A stretch of DNA of 12,344 nucleotides from Cloacimonetes bacterium UBA5456. Lineage in GTDB: Bacteria; Cloacimonadota; Cloacimonadia; Cloacimonadales; Cloacimonadaceae. Within the stretch, counting starts at the first letter, position 1; each line of letters starts with the position of its first letter. Below, piece after piece: positions 1 to 7,286 of this stretch. The stretch lies in contig DIQS01000014.1 of assembly GCA_002427325.1 (NCBI GenBank), positions 99,570 to 111,913 of the forward strand, written 5' to 3'. The translations under genes and the position numbers were made by a program. Below the pieces are notes generated by a model. It saw only the letters and a list, made by a program, of their open reading frames with translations, was not told where the DNA came from and did not search any database.

Positions 1-5
1 GGTTC

Positions 6-38
6 TGGTCATGATATGGTCATGATGTGGTCATGGGC
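6..38. repeat. Three 11-bp tandem direct repeats, TGGTCATGATR consensus
   Basis: The units are TGGTCATGATA (6-16), TGGTCATGATG (17-27) and the degenerate TGGTCATGGGC (28-38). The core TGGTCAT also ends the window at 12338-12344, as part of a 12-base identity between the two window ends. Whether this is a short intergenic tandem repeat of variable copy number or a protein-binding iteron-like site cannot be told from the sequence. Confidence 0.75.
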
Positions 39-187
39 ATGAGCATATCAAGAGCGCACATTAAGCTGAATCCAATAGGTAAGCCATAGGTTTGCTGATA
101 CTTAAATACAAGTATTAAGCGCGATACTATTTGATTTTCAAAAAACGAAATAAATATCTCAAAAAAGCATTTTATTCAAAATTATTC

Positions 188-213
188 TTGACAGCTTATT
201 ACATTGGAATAAT
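188..213 (+). promoter_or_regulatory. Weak candidate promoter for the C10-like protein gene
   Basis: A perfect TTGACA lies at 188-193, followed by AATAAT at 208-213, a five-of-six match to the -10 consensus. The spacer is only 14 nt, shorter than the optimal 16-18, so the pairing is doubtful. If used, transcription would start near 220 and the leader would contain the stem-loop at 244-300. Confidence 0.25.
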
Positions 214-243
214 TCTTGCATCGTAAGTTAAAGAGTTTTCATG

Positions 244-300
244 TTTTGCTATTTGCTGAGCTTTGTTATTCAGAAACAAAGTGGCAAGAGCAAAGCAAAA
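244..300 (+). promoter_or_regulatory. Long imperfect stem-loop in the leader of the first gene
   Basis: The outer arms TTTTGCT (244-250) and AGCAAAA (294-300) pair fully. TTGCT (253-257) pairs with AGCAA (289-293) after a 2-nt bulge. After an internal loop, CTTTGTT (261-267) pairs with AACAAAG (275-281) around a 7-nt loop. The stem-loop ends 78 nt before the GTG start. It lacks an immediate run of T residues, so it is not a standard terminator; an mRNA leader structure or the end of an upstream transcript are both possible. Confidence 0.45.
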
Positions 301-378
301 TTAGTTTTCATAAATTCAAAACCAAACTGTTTGTACACCAGCGAGTAACAAGTTAACCCAAGACAAAGAGAGAGAGCC

Positions 379-3300
379 GTGAAAAAAGTTACATTTATTT
401 TTATCATGATCATGCTTTTGAGCATAGCCTGGACGAAAACAGTGGATGAAAGCCTTGCCACAATCGTCGCACAAAATTTTTTTGAAAACATTGTCAAAAG
501 CAGCGGAGTTGTTCAATCCATAAAAGGTTATTCATCCTTTGATTCACCTGAGCCTGATTTCTATATCATTGCATTTGAGCCCATTGGATTTGTGCTCGTT
601 GCCGCAGATGACAGGTCTCAGCCAATTTTGGCTTTCTCCTCAGATTCCGCTTTTCCTCATGACGATATTCCAGAAAGCATTGAGTATTTCCTAAGCGCAT
701 ATAGCAAAGGCATGAGCGAAGTTCGCAGGCATCCACAGTGGAGCAAAGACCCTAATTGGGAAAAGATTGCAAGCATGAACTTTGCTCACTATGAGAGCCG
801 TAGTGGCGTGGAGCCTATGATTCAGACCCTATGGAGTCAGCGTTGGCCATATCATATTTTATGTCCCGAAGACCCCGGCTCTCCCGGCGGACATGTGCGG
901 GTGGGCACCATGGCTACTGCTATGGGACAGATCATGAAAAAATGGAACTATCCGCATCGAGGACAAGGCTCAAACAGCTATAATGCAAGCGGTTATGGCG
1001 AGCAATCTGCAAACTTTGGCGCAACTGTCTATAACTGGCAGGATATGCCGGATAGCGTTGCCACCGAGAACCTAAGCGTTGCCACTCTTTTATATCATTG
1101 CGGGGTTGCTGTTAACATGCGCTATGGCACTGATTTTAGCATTGCAGATACCGATGATGCAAGAGACGCCCTTGTGAATCATTTCAGATATCATGAGGAT
1201 GCCGAACACTTGATTTATGCCGGCTTTGAAGGTGGCATGGACGCTTGGAGAAACAGACTGAGGGAAGAATTGGATATGGGACGCCCCTTGATCTATCATG
1301 CAATCAGCTATGTTCGCAACGACGGCTTCATCTTCGACGGCTATCAATCAGACTACTATTTCCATATAAAGTGGGGCTGGGGCGGAGACCGCAACGGATA
1401 TTATCTCTTGGATAGAATTAATCCCGGCACGGCGAACTATTTTACGGATTATGAAGCAATTGTAAACATCTATCCTCTCTCGCATCCTGAAAATGATCTG
1501 GCTGCTGTGACGCTTTCAGGCAACGATTTCCCCAATATGGGTGAGCAAAATAGCTATCAAGTGAGGGTAGCAAATTGTGGTTTGGAGGCTCAAACTGACT
1601 ACCTTGTTCAGCTTTTCTTGGAAGATGGAACCTTGATAGATCAGATCGCGGGAGAACCCATCTTGCCGCAAGAGTTTATTCAGTATGATCTTAACTGGAC
1701 ACCCGACGCGCAGGGGAAGTATAATATCTATGCCAAAGTTCAAATGAATTCGGATCAAAATCATGAGAACGACAGAAGCAATGACTTGATCGTTAATGTT
1801 TTAGGAGATGACAATCTCTTAATTGAGATCGGCAGTAGCAATAGTAACTTCTTTAACCATTCACACGAATATCCTTCGCCTTACTCCTCACAGGGCAGAC
1901 ACTTTCGTCAACATTATTTAGTTTTGAATTCGGAGTTATCTTTAGCAGGGGCAGGCGCCGGAGCGTTGGATGCGATCTGCTTTAAGGTAAAAAATCTAAA
2001 CTTCTGCGTTCCTATGATTAACTATAGAATCAACTTAAAACACACTGATCTTAATTCTTTGAGCACCACCTTTGAACCAGGAGACTATCAAACAGTTTGC
2101 CAATATGATGAATTTATGCCGGCAATCGGCTGGAACACACATCACTTTGACGAGCCTTTCATCTGGGACGGACTTTCCAATATTATTGTAGAAATAATCA
2201 CCGATCCCATAGTGGAAAACCCTGGTGAACATGCTTCCGTATATTACACCCCTACAAGCTATAATAGCAGTCTGAGCCGAATTGACTATGATCCCAACCC
2301 CAATGTTACAACGGGTATTGTATCTGCAAAACGAGCCAATATGAAACTGCATTACAACTCCCATACTACCGGCACAGGGCTTTTGGTAAATCCATATACC
2401 ATTGATTTTGGTGATCTTATCTTTGGAGATACCTATGGCCCCCGCTATATAAATCTCGCAAATATTAGTGGTGAAACGATCACAATCTCTGATGAAGATT
2501 TTAGTCTTATCGGCTCTGATCAATTTGCTTTTGATAGTAGCCTCTTCCCCATCGTTTTAGAGCCCACGGGAACATTGGCATTTCCTGTGACCATCACGGG
2601 AACCCAGGAAGGCATTGCAAATGCAACTATGAGATTTTACTGTGAAGGAGAAGAACATGAGGTTGCGCTTTGTGCAAACATCTGGGCAGAAGGATTGACA
2701 ATAATTGGAGACGGGAGCGACTTTGAACCTCTACCAATAAATAGAAATTCTTGGAGTTCTTATGCACAGATGGTCTATAAACCACACGAAATACAGATTG
2801 CCGGCAAGAAATTAGAAAAGCTGGCATATCATTATAAAAACACAGGTGCTAATACAAGTAGCGGCTTGTGGTCAATATATGTGGGACACACCGAGATAAA
2901 CGGTTTTAGACAGTTTATGGAATGGGTGGATATCGGCACTCAGGTTCAGGTGTTTCATGGTTCGGTAGAATTACCGCCCGGTGATGATTGGCTGGAGATT
3001 GATTTAGACTTGCACTTCATTTATAATGGTGAAGATAATCTCGTTATCACCGTTCGTAAGATCGCTGAATTTGAAGGTCCAGGCAACAGCATAGTGAACT
3101 TTTATAACTCACCATACAATGGTTGGATTTCTATGCATCACCAACATCCTGAGAGCTATGAGCCCTTGCCTTCCACCGGCACGCTATCAGCTTTTCGCCC
3201 CAATACAAAGATGTATTTTGGCGAAGTGCCTGCCGAGCCTACGCTTAGCTATTTGCCAGAAAGCATAGACTTTGGCAATGTGATTTATGGCAACCCTATA

Positions 3301-6120
3301 GGTCCTAAAAACGTCGTTGTGATGAATCAAGGTGGCGGCTCTATATCGCTGTCTGCAAACGATGTCCATTTCACGGGAGCACAGGCTGATATGTTCAGTT
3401 TCGATGAAGCGGTCTTCCCCGTCTCTCTTGAAGGCGGAGAAAGCTTTGTGATACCGGTTTCAGTGCTGGGAACTCAGGAGGGGGCTATTTCTGCCACATT
3501 AGTCATCAACTATGGTGGTGAAGAGCATGAAGTCGAGCTAAGCGCTTATATTTGGGAAGAAAACTTGGTATATATAGGAGATGGCAGCTCGAACTTCGGT
3601 ATTCCGGTGATGGTCAATCATGACTATTCGTATTCGCAGTTCTTATATATGCCCCATGAGATTATGTTCGCAAGGCGGCAGATCGAGAAAATAGCCTTTC
3701 ACTGGAATGGTGGCGTTGAGGCTCTGAACAGCAATTCCTGGAACATATATATGGGGCACACTAATGGCTTGACCATCCCATGGGGAGGTGGTTGGATTCC
3801 TCTTGATGAGCTTAGCCAAGTGTATCAAGGCAGCCTCTCGCTTCCTGCTCAAGAAATGTGGATAGATATTGAGCTGGATACACCCTTTATCTATGATGGC
3901 ACAAGCAGTCTCGTTATTGCAATTCATGAAACTCAGCCTGGTTCAGATGGTGTGGCAGGGTATTTTTACAATACAGAAAGCAGAACATATCGCGGTATTC
4001 ATTATACAGATGGAGCTTCGCTGATTGATCCTGCAAATCCTGCCAACGGAACGCCAAAGCTTGGTTATCCGAATATTAAAATGCGTTTTGGCGATCCATC
4101 GCAAGACCCCGTTTATTCTCTGAGTCCGGATATACAAGAGTGGGACTTTGGCTTAAACCCCATTTATTTCGATAGCAAAAAAGAGTTTACCATCAAAAAC
4201 CTCGCCGGAGGAACGCTTTTAATCGAAAGCATAACTGTCTCAGGCGATGGCTTTACTTTAGAGGGAGATTTTGCGCCCATCGGGCTGGGATGTCTTGATT
4301 CAACTGTGTTTAGTGTTGTGCATTATCCCGAAACAGTGGGCGATCAACAAGGCACTCTCACCATCGTGAGCAATCTTGGTAGCTATGAAATAGAGCTTTT
4401 TGGCTCTTGCTATGATCCCATCATCTATGATTTTCCATTCTTTGAAGGATTCGAAGAGGGCAATATCGACGGTTCGGAGAATATTGCAAATTGGCGCCAA
4501 GAATTTTTTGGGGTACCTAAAGAGAAGCTGTGGATAGCAAATAGTTCTCAGAGCTCCGAATATCGTGGAGCACGTAGCGGAAGCTGGAACCTGGTTCTTG
4601 AAAACAATTCTGATGTCGTGCTGGTGCGTCCCATAATGTTGGAAAGAGGGCATTGCTACAGCCTCTCGTTTTGGGCTCGTCAAAACTCTTCTGAAAATGC
4701 GCGTGTTGCTGCATATTTTGGCGAGAATTATCGCATGAAAGGTGAACCTATACAGATCTTGCAGAATCGGCCGGTGCTTAGTGGAAACTATCAAGAATAC
4801 TATTGTGAATTTACTGCTCCGGAAACAGGGCTATTTTTCATAGGTATCGAAGGTTATGTTGTATCCGGTGCCAATTATCTGAGTTTGGATGATATCTCAA
4901 TTCATCATCTTGGCGAAGTGCTGCCTCCCGCTAATCTTGCAGCAATGGTTAGCCATACACAGGTGACGCTAAGCTGGGACGCTCCTACTGCAGAATTGCC
5001 TGCACTTGCGCTTGACTCCGCACACGATATGGGGTTTATGAGTGATGCAAAAACCAGGCAGGGGCTTGTGCTCACGGGATACCGTATCTATAGAGATGAA
5101 TATTGGATAGCCATCATCGATGATCCAGATATCACGTGTTTCACTGATAAGTTCTTGGCTAATGGCGATTATGAATATAGAGTTTACTCGGTGTATAACC
5201 ATGGGATTTCACTGCCCGTAAGTATTGGTGTGTCTATCGATGTGGCGCCTCTTCAAGGCTCGTTTGAAGATGGTTTTGAAGATTATCCTGATTTTGCCAC
5301 TGAATTTGCGCCTTGGGGTCAAAAAGATGGTGCTCGTTTAATAACCATTGAGCTTGATGGGATAGACTTCCCCGGCAGTGGGTCAAAACCTGCCTTTAAG
5401 ATATTCAATCCCTCACAGACCACGCCTCCGCTTACCGATATCGCGGCCTATGAAGGAGAAAAGATGGTGGCAACTTTTTCTTCGACTTATAGCTATAGTA
5501 ACGACTATCTGGTTACACCGCGGATACACTTAGAAGCAAATAGCATGGTTAAATTTTATGCACGCTCGCACTCGGAAGATTATGGCTTGGGGCACTTCCT
5601 TTTAGGCTTGTATAATAGCCCCGCTCCATTTGCTGTTGAATTCCACTTGATTTCGGGGTCTGAACATCTTGCCGTGCCTGCAAGCTGGACAGAATATTGT
5701 TTTGATCTGAGCAGATTTGACAATCAAGATGTATATTTAGCATTACATTGCACAGCCCCTCATAGCTATATTTTATACATCGATAATTTCTCTATCGGCA
5801 CTGATCTCACTTCCATCGAGGATGAGATTACGCCCGCTGTTAAACTCACAAAGCTCAAAGGCAACTATCCCAATCCCTTCAACCCTGAAACCACTATCTC
5901 TTATAGCTTAGCGGAAGCCGGACACACTCGGCTTGACATCTATAACCTTAAAGGACAATTGGTAAGGCACTTAGTGAGCAGCCAGATGATGGCAGGTGAT
6001 CACGAGGTCGTCTGGAATGGACACGACGATCATAACCGAGCTGTATCCTCCGGCGTGTATCTGATCAGATTAAGCACCGGTAAACACATCTCCACCAAGA
6101 AGATGATCATGATGAAATAA
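379..6120 (+). CDS. Giant secreted protein: C10 (streptopain)-like pseudopeptidase with adhesin-type repeats and FlgD-like sorting tail
   Basis: This is an exported 1913-residue protein. The GTG start is preceded by an AGAGAGAG purine tract, and the product begins with a lysine-plus-hydrophobic signal peptide (about 1-20). Residues ~22-130 resemble the C10/Spi propeptide and ~144-365 the C10 peptidase fold, with WSQ at 152-154, VGTMATAMGQ around 175-184 and HIKWGWGG at 329-336. Active family members normally have Cys in the GCxATAM motif, His before the A-F-x-x-DGY stretch and Asn before WGWGG. Here I read Thr177, Asp315 and Lys331, so proteolysis is unlikely, although the oxyanion Gln154 and Trp332 remain. 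A CARDB-like domain (~371-477) follows, then three repeats of a jelly-roll-like unit plus an anchor-D Ig-like unit (481-1350), an adhesin/MAM-like domain (~1353-1510), a fibronectin-III domain (~1515-1624), a second adhesin-like domain (~1628-1812) and a FlgD/type A sorting tail starting at YPNPFNPET (1830 on). The likely role is surface attachment or substrate binding; the ligand is unknown. Confidence 0.85.
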   Translation: MKKVTFIFIMIMLLSIAWTKTVDESLATIVAQNFFENIVKSSGVVQSIKGYSSFDSPEPDFYIIAFEPIGFVLVAADDRSQPILAFSSDSAFPHDDIPESIEYFLSAYSKGMSEVRRHPQWSKDPNWEKIASMNFAHYESRSGVEPMIQTLWSQRWPYHILCPEDPGSPGGHVRVGTMATAMGQIMKKWNYPHRGQGSNSYNASGYGEQSANFGATVYNWQDMPDSVATENLSVATLLYHCGVAVNMRYGTDFSIADTDDARDALVNHFRYHEDAEHLIYAGFEGGMDAWRNRLREELDMGRPLIYHAISYVRNDGFIFDGYQSDYYFHIKWGWGGDRNGYYLLDRINPGTANYFTDYEAIVNIYPLSHPENDLAAVTLSGNDFPNMGEQNSYQVRVANCGLEAQTDYLVQLFLEDGTLIDQIAGEPILPQEFIQYDLNWTPDAQGKYNIYAKVQMNSDQNHENDRSNDLIVNVLGDDNLLIEIGSSNSNFFNHSHEYPSPYSSQGRHFRQHYLVLNSELSLAGAGAGALDAICFKVKNLNFCVPMINYRINLKHTDLNSLSTTFEPGDYQTVCQYDEFMPAIGWNTHHFDEPFIWDGLSNIIVEIITDPIVENPGEHASVYYTPTSYNSSLSRIDYDPNPNVTTGIVSAKRANMKLHYNSHTTGTGLLVNPYTIDFGDLIFGDTYGPRYINLANISGETITISDEDFSLIGSDQFAFDSSLFPIVLEPTGTLAFPVTITGTQEGIANATMRFYCEGEEHEVALCANIWAEGLTIIGDGSDFEPLPINRNSWSSYAQMVYKPHEIQIAGKKLEKLAYHYKNTGANTSSGLWSIYVGHTEINGFRQFMEWVDIGTQVQVFHGSVELPPGDDWLEIDLDLHFIYNGEDNLVITVRKIAEFEGPGNSIVNFYNSPYNGWISMHHQHPESYEPLPSTGTLSAFRPNTKMYFGEVPAEPTLSYLPESIDFGNVIYGNPIGPKNVVVMNQGGGSISLSANDVHFTGAQADMFSFDEAVFPVSLEGGESFVIPVSVLGTQEGAISATLVINYGGEEHEVELSAYIWEENLVYIGDGSSNFGIPVMVNHDYSYSQFLYMPHEIMFARRQIEKIAFHWNGGVEALNSNSWNIYMGHTNGLTIPWGGGWIPLDELSQVYQGSLSLPAQEMWIDIELDTPFIYDGTSSLVIAIHETQPGSDGVAGYFYNTESRTYRGIHYTDGASLIDPANPANGTPKLGYPNIKMRFGDPSQDPVYSLSPDIQEWDFGLNPIYFDSKKEFTIKNLAGGTLLIESITVSGDGFTLEGDFAPIGLGCLDSTVFSVVHYPETVGDQQGTLTIVSNLGSYEIELFGSCYDPIIYDFPFFEGFEEGNIDGSENIANWRQEFFGVPKEKLWIANSSQSSEYRGARSGSWNLVLENNSDVVLVRPIMLERGHCYSLSFWARQNSSENARVAAYFGENYRMKGEPIQILQNRPVLSGNYQEYYCEFTAPETGLFFIGIEGYVVSGANYLSLDDISIHHLGEVLPPANLAAMVSHTQVTLSWDAPTAELPALALDSAHDMGFMSDAKTRQGLVLTGYRIYRDEYWIAIIDDPDITCFTDKFLANGDYEYRVYSVYNHGISLPVSIGVSIDVAPLQGSFEDGFEDYPDFATEFAPWGQKDGARLITIELDGIDFPGSGSKPAFKIFNPSQTTPPLTDIAAYEGEKMVATFSSTYSYSNDYLVTPRIHLEANSMVKFYARSHSEDYGLGHFLLGLYNSPAPFAVEFHLISGSEHLAVPASWTEYCFDLSRFDNQDVYLALHCTAPHSYILYIDNFSIGTDLTSIEDEITPAVKLTKLKGNYPNPFNPETTISYSLAEAGHTRLDIYNLKGQLVRHLVSSQMMAGDHEVVWNGHDDHNRAVSSGVYLIRLSTGKHISTKKMIMMK
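2377..4104 (+). repeat. Tandem ~288-codon duplications inside the giant secreted protein gene
   Basis: The protein segments starting at residues 667 and 955 align along their whole length. TIDFG (674-678) matches SIDFG (962-966), then follow GTQEG, a GEEHEVxL string, an IGDGS string (776-780 and 1066-1070), YxPHEI, the GHT string, and a closing xxNTKMYFG or xNIKMRFG. The period is 288 residues. An earlier jelly-roll-like unit (481-664) and a later anchor-D unit (1245-1350) extend this to three unit pairs. The copies are diverged at the nucleotide level, so the duplication is old rather than an assembly artefact. Confidence 0.8.
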
Positions 6121-6138
6121 AGCAATATATCAAATAGC

Positions 6139-6176
6139 AAAAAAGAGGAGTCCGTCGATGGATTCCTCTTTTCTTT
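6139..6176 (+). terminator. Intrinsic terminator after the giant secreted protein gene
   Basis: The arms AAAAGAGGAGTCC (6141-6153) and GGATTCCTCTTTT (6160-6172) pair with a single G-T wobble around the 6-nt loop GTCGAT. An A-run precedes the stem and a T-rich tail (TTTTCTTTC) follows. The stem starts 21 nt after the stop codon. A-tracts before the stem could let it work on both strands, but no minus-strand gene converges on it here. Confidence 0.88.
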
Positions 6177-6253
6177 CTTGGAATATCAAGAAGCTGATAA
6201 ATGCTCACAGTTAATCTTTTTGGCTTCATCACCCAAAATATCGCTAATAATGA

Positions 6254-6282
6254 TTGACAATATATGCTATGAAAAAAATAAT
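6254..6282 (+). promoter_or_regulatory. Sigma70-type promoter for the tdh-oxidoreductase-asnS operon
   Basis: A perfect TTGACA at 6254-6259 is followed, after an optimal 17-nt spacer, by AATAAT at 6277-6282, which matches five of six -10 positions. The predicted start near 6289 would give a leader of roughly 34 nt before the ATG at 6323. AGGAG (6307-6311) is the probable ribosome binding site, with an 11-nt spacer that is slightly long. The element lies between a terminator and the first gene of a tight gene cluster. Confidence 0.65.
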
Positions 6283-6322
6283 GCGAGCCAAAGAAACCTT
6301 CAATACAGGAGTATAAAGAGCT

Positions 6323-7273
6323 ATGAAAAACATTCTCGTAATCGGCGCTGCCGGACAGATCGGTTCGGAGCTTGTCCCCTATCTCAGAAAGATTTATGGA
6401 GACAGCCACGTTGTTGCAACATACAACCGCACCCCTCTTTTGGAAAACGTTATGGAAAGCGGTCCCTCTGAAAAGATGGACGCCACCAACGGCGACGTTC
6501 TTGCAGAAGTTGTAAAGAAACATAACATTGATGCAATCTATAATCTCGTTGCAGTCCTTTCTGCTAAAGGCGAAGCAAATCCCACTCTTAGCTGGCAGAT
6601 CAATATGGACACCACTTTCAACTGTCTGGAAGTGATGAAAGAAACTAAAGGCGCTGTGTTTACTCCCTCTTCAATCGGAGCATTTGGCCCCGGAACGCCT
6701 ATGGACGGCACACCGCAGGATACCGTGATGCGCCCTACAACCATCTATGGCATCTCCAAAGTGGCAGGTGAGCTTTTGGCTGACTATTACTATCTCAAAT
6801 ATGGCGTTGACGCTCGTGGCGTGCGCTATCCCGGCATCATCTCAAACGTCACCCTGCCCGGTGGCGGAACCACGGACTATGCCGTTGAGATCTATTATGA
6901 AGCCATCAAGAACAAGAGATATACCTGTAATCTCTCCGCCGGAACCTTCCTTGACATGATGTATATGCCGGACGCTCTTGAAGCAGCCGTTCAGATCATG
7001 GAGGCTGATCCCGCCAAGCTCAAACACAGAAACTGCTTCAACGTCACTGCAATGAGCTTTGATCCCGAAATCATCGCCGCTGCAATCCGCAAACACATGC
7101 CCGACTTCGTGCTGGAATATAATGTTGATCCGATCAAGCAAGCCATTGCAAATAGCTGGCCAAACAGCATGGACGATAGCGCAGCCCGCGAAGAATGGGG
7201 CTGGAATCCCAAATATGACCTCGACAAGATGACCGTCGATATGCTTGAAAAAATAGCGGCAAAACTCAAATAA
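6323..7273 (+). CDS. tdh: L-threonine 3-dehydrogenase, short-chain dehydrogenase (epimerase-like) type
   Basis: This cytosolic NAD-dependent enzyme oxidises L-threonine to 2-amino-3-oxobutanoate, which 2-amino-3-ketobutyrate CoA ligase (Kbl) or spontaneous decarboxylation then consumes. The N-terminal Rossmann motif GAAGQIG (8-14), LSAKGE (79-84), the PSSIGAFGP strand (115-123), catalytic YGISK with Tyr142 and Lys146, PGGGTTDYAVEI (179-190) and the C-terminal SWPNSMDDSAA segment (278-288) are the distinctive pattern of the SDR-type threonine dehydrogenase. They are not the pattern of UDP-glucose 4-epimerase or of the zinc-dependent TDH. The length of 316 residues is normal. It is the first gene of a three-gene operon; no kbl gene lies in the window, so the next step must be encoded elsewhere. 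The role fits an amino-acid-fermenting lifestyle, which is an inference. Confidence 0.9.
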   Translation: MKNILVIGAAGQIGSELVPYLRKIYGDSHVVATYNRTPLLENVMESGPSEKMDATNGDVLAEVVKKHNIDAIYNLVAVLSAKGEANPTLSWQINMDTTFNCLEVMKETKGAVFTPSSIGAFGPGTPMDGTPQDTVMRPTTIYGISKVAGELLADYYYLKYGVDARGVRYPGIISNVTLPGGGTTDYAVEIYYEAIKNKRYTCNLSAGTFLDMMYMPDALEAAVQIMEADPAKLKHRNCFNVTAMSFDPEIIAAAIRKHMPDFVLEYNVDPIKQAIANSWPNSMDDSAAREEWGWNPKYDLDKMTVDMLEKIAAKLK

Positions 7274-7286
7274 TTAGGACTGATCA

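Larger units (their letters stand above)
1..378. other. Non-coding leader region upstream of the giant secreted protein gene
   Basis: I see no supportable gene here. The stretch is AT-rich and holds an 11-bp tandem direct repeat at its left end, a possible weak promoter around 188-213 and a long stem-loop at 244-300, followed by a purine-rich AAAGAGAGAGAG tract that serves as the ribosome binding region for the GTG start at 379. Minus-strand open frames crossing it lack ribosome binding sites and recognisable protein character. Confidence 0.7.

Noticed and set aside
811..1389. Annotation of the first gene as an active streptopain-type cysteine protease
   Set aside because: The fold and flanking motifs fit, but Cys, His and Asn all appear substituted (Thr177, Asp315, Lys331), so activity should not be assumed.
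4300..4794. 164-residue minus-strand open frame within the giant gene, the longest of several
   Set aside because: It is fully antisense to a continuous coding sequence with clear domain content; its composition looks like a reverse-complement shadow.
6178..6471. 97-residue open frame on the + strand overlapping the start of tdh
   Set aside because: It starts inside the terminator tail, has no ribosome binding site, no recognisable features, and runs out of frame into the well-supported tdh gene.
6107..6523. 138-residue minus-strand open frame spanning the intergenic region before tdh
   Set aside because: It crosses a terminator and a strong promoter and is antisense to tdh; it has no ribosome binding site and no protein-like motif.
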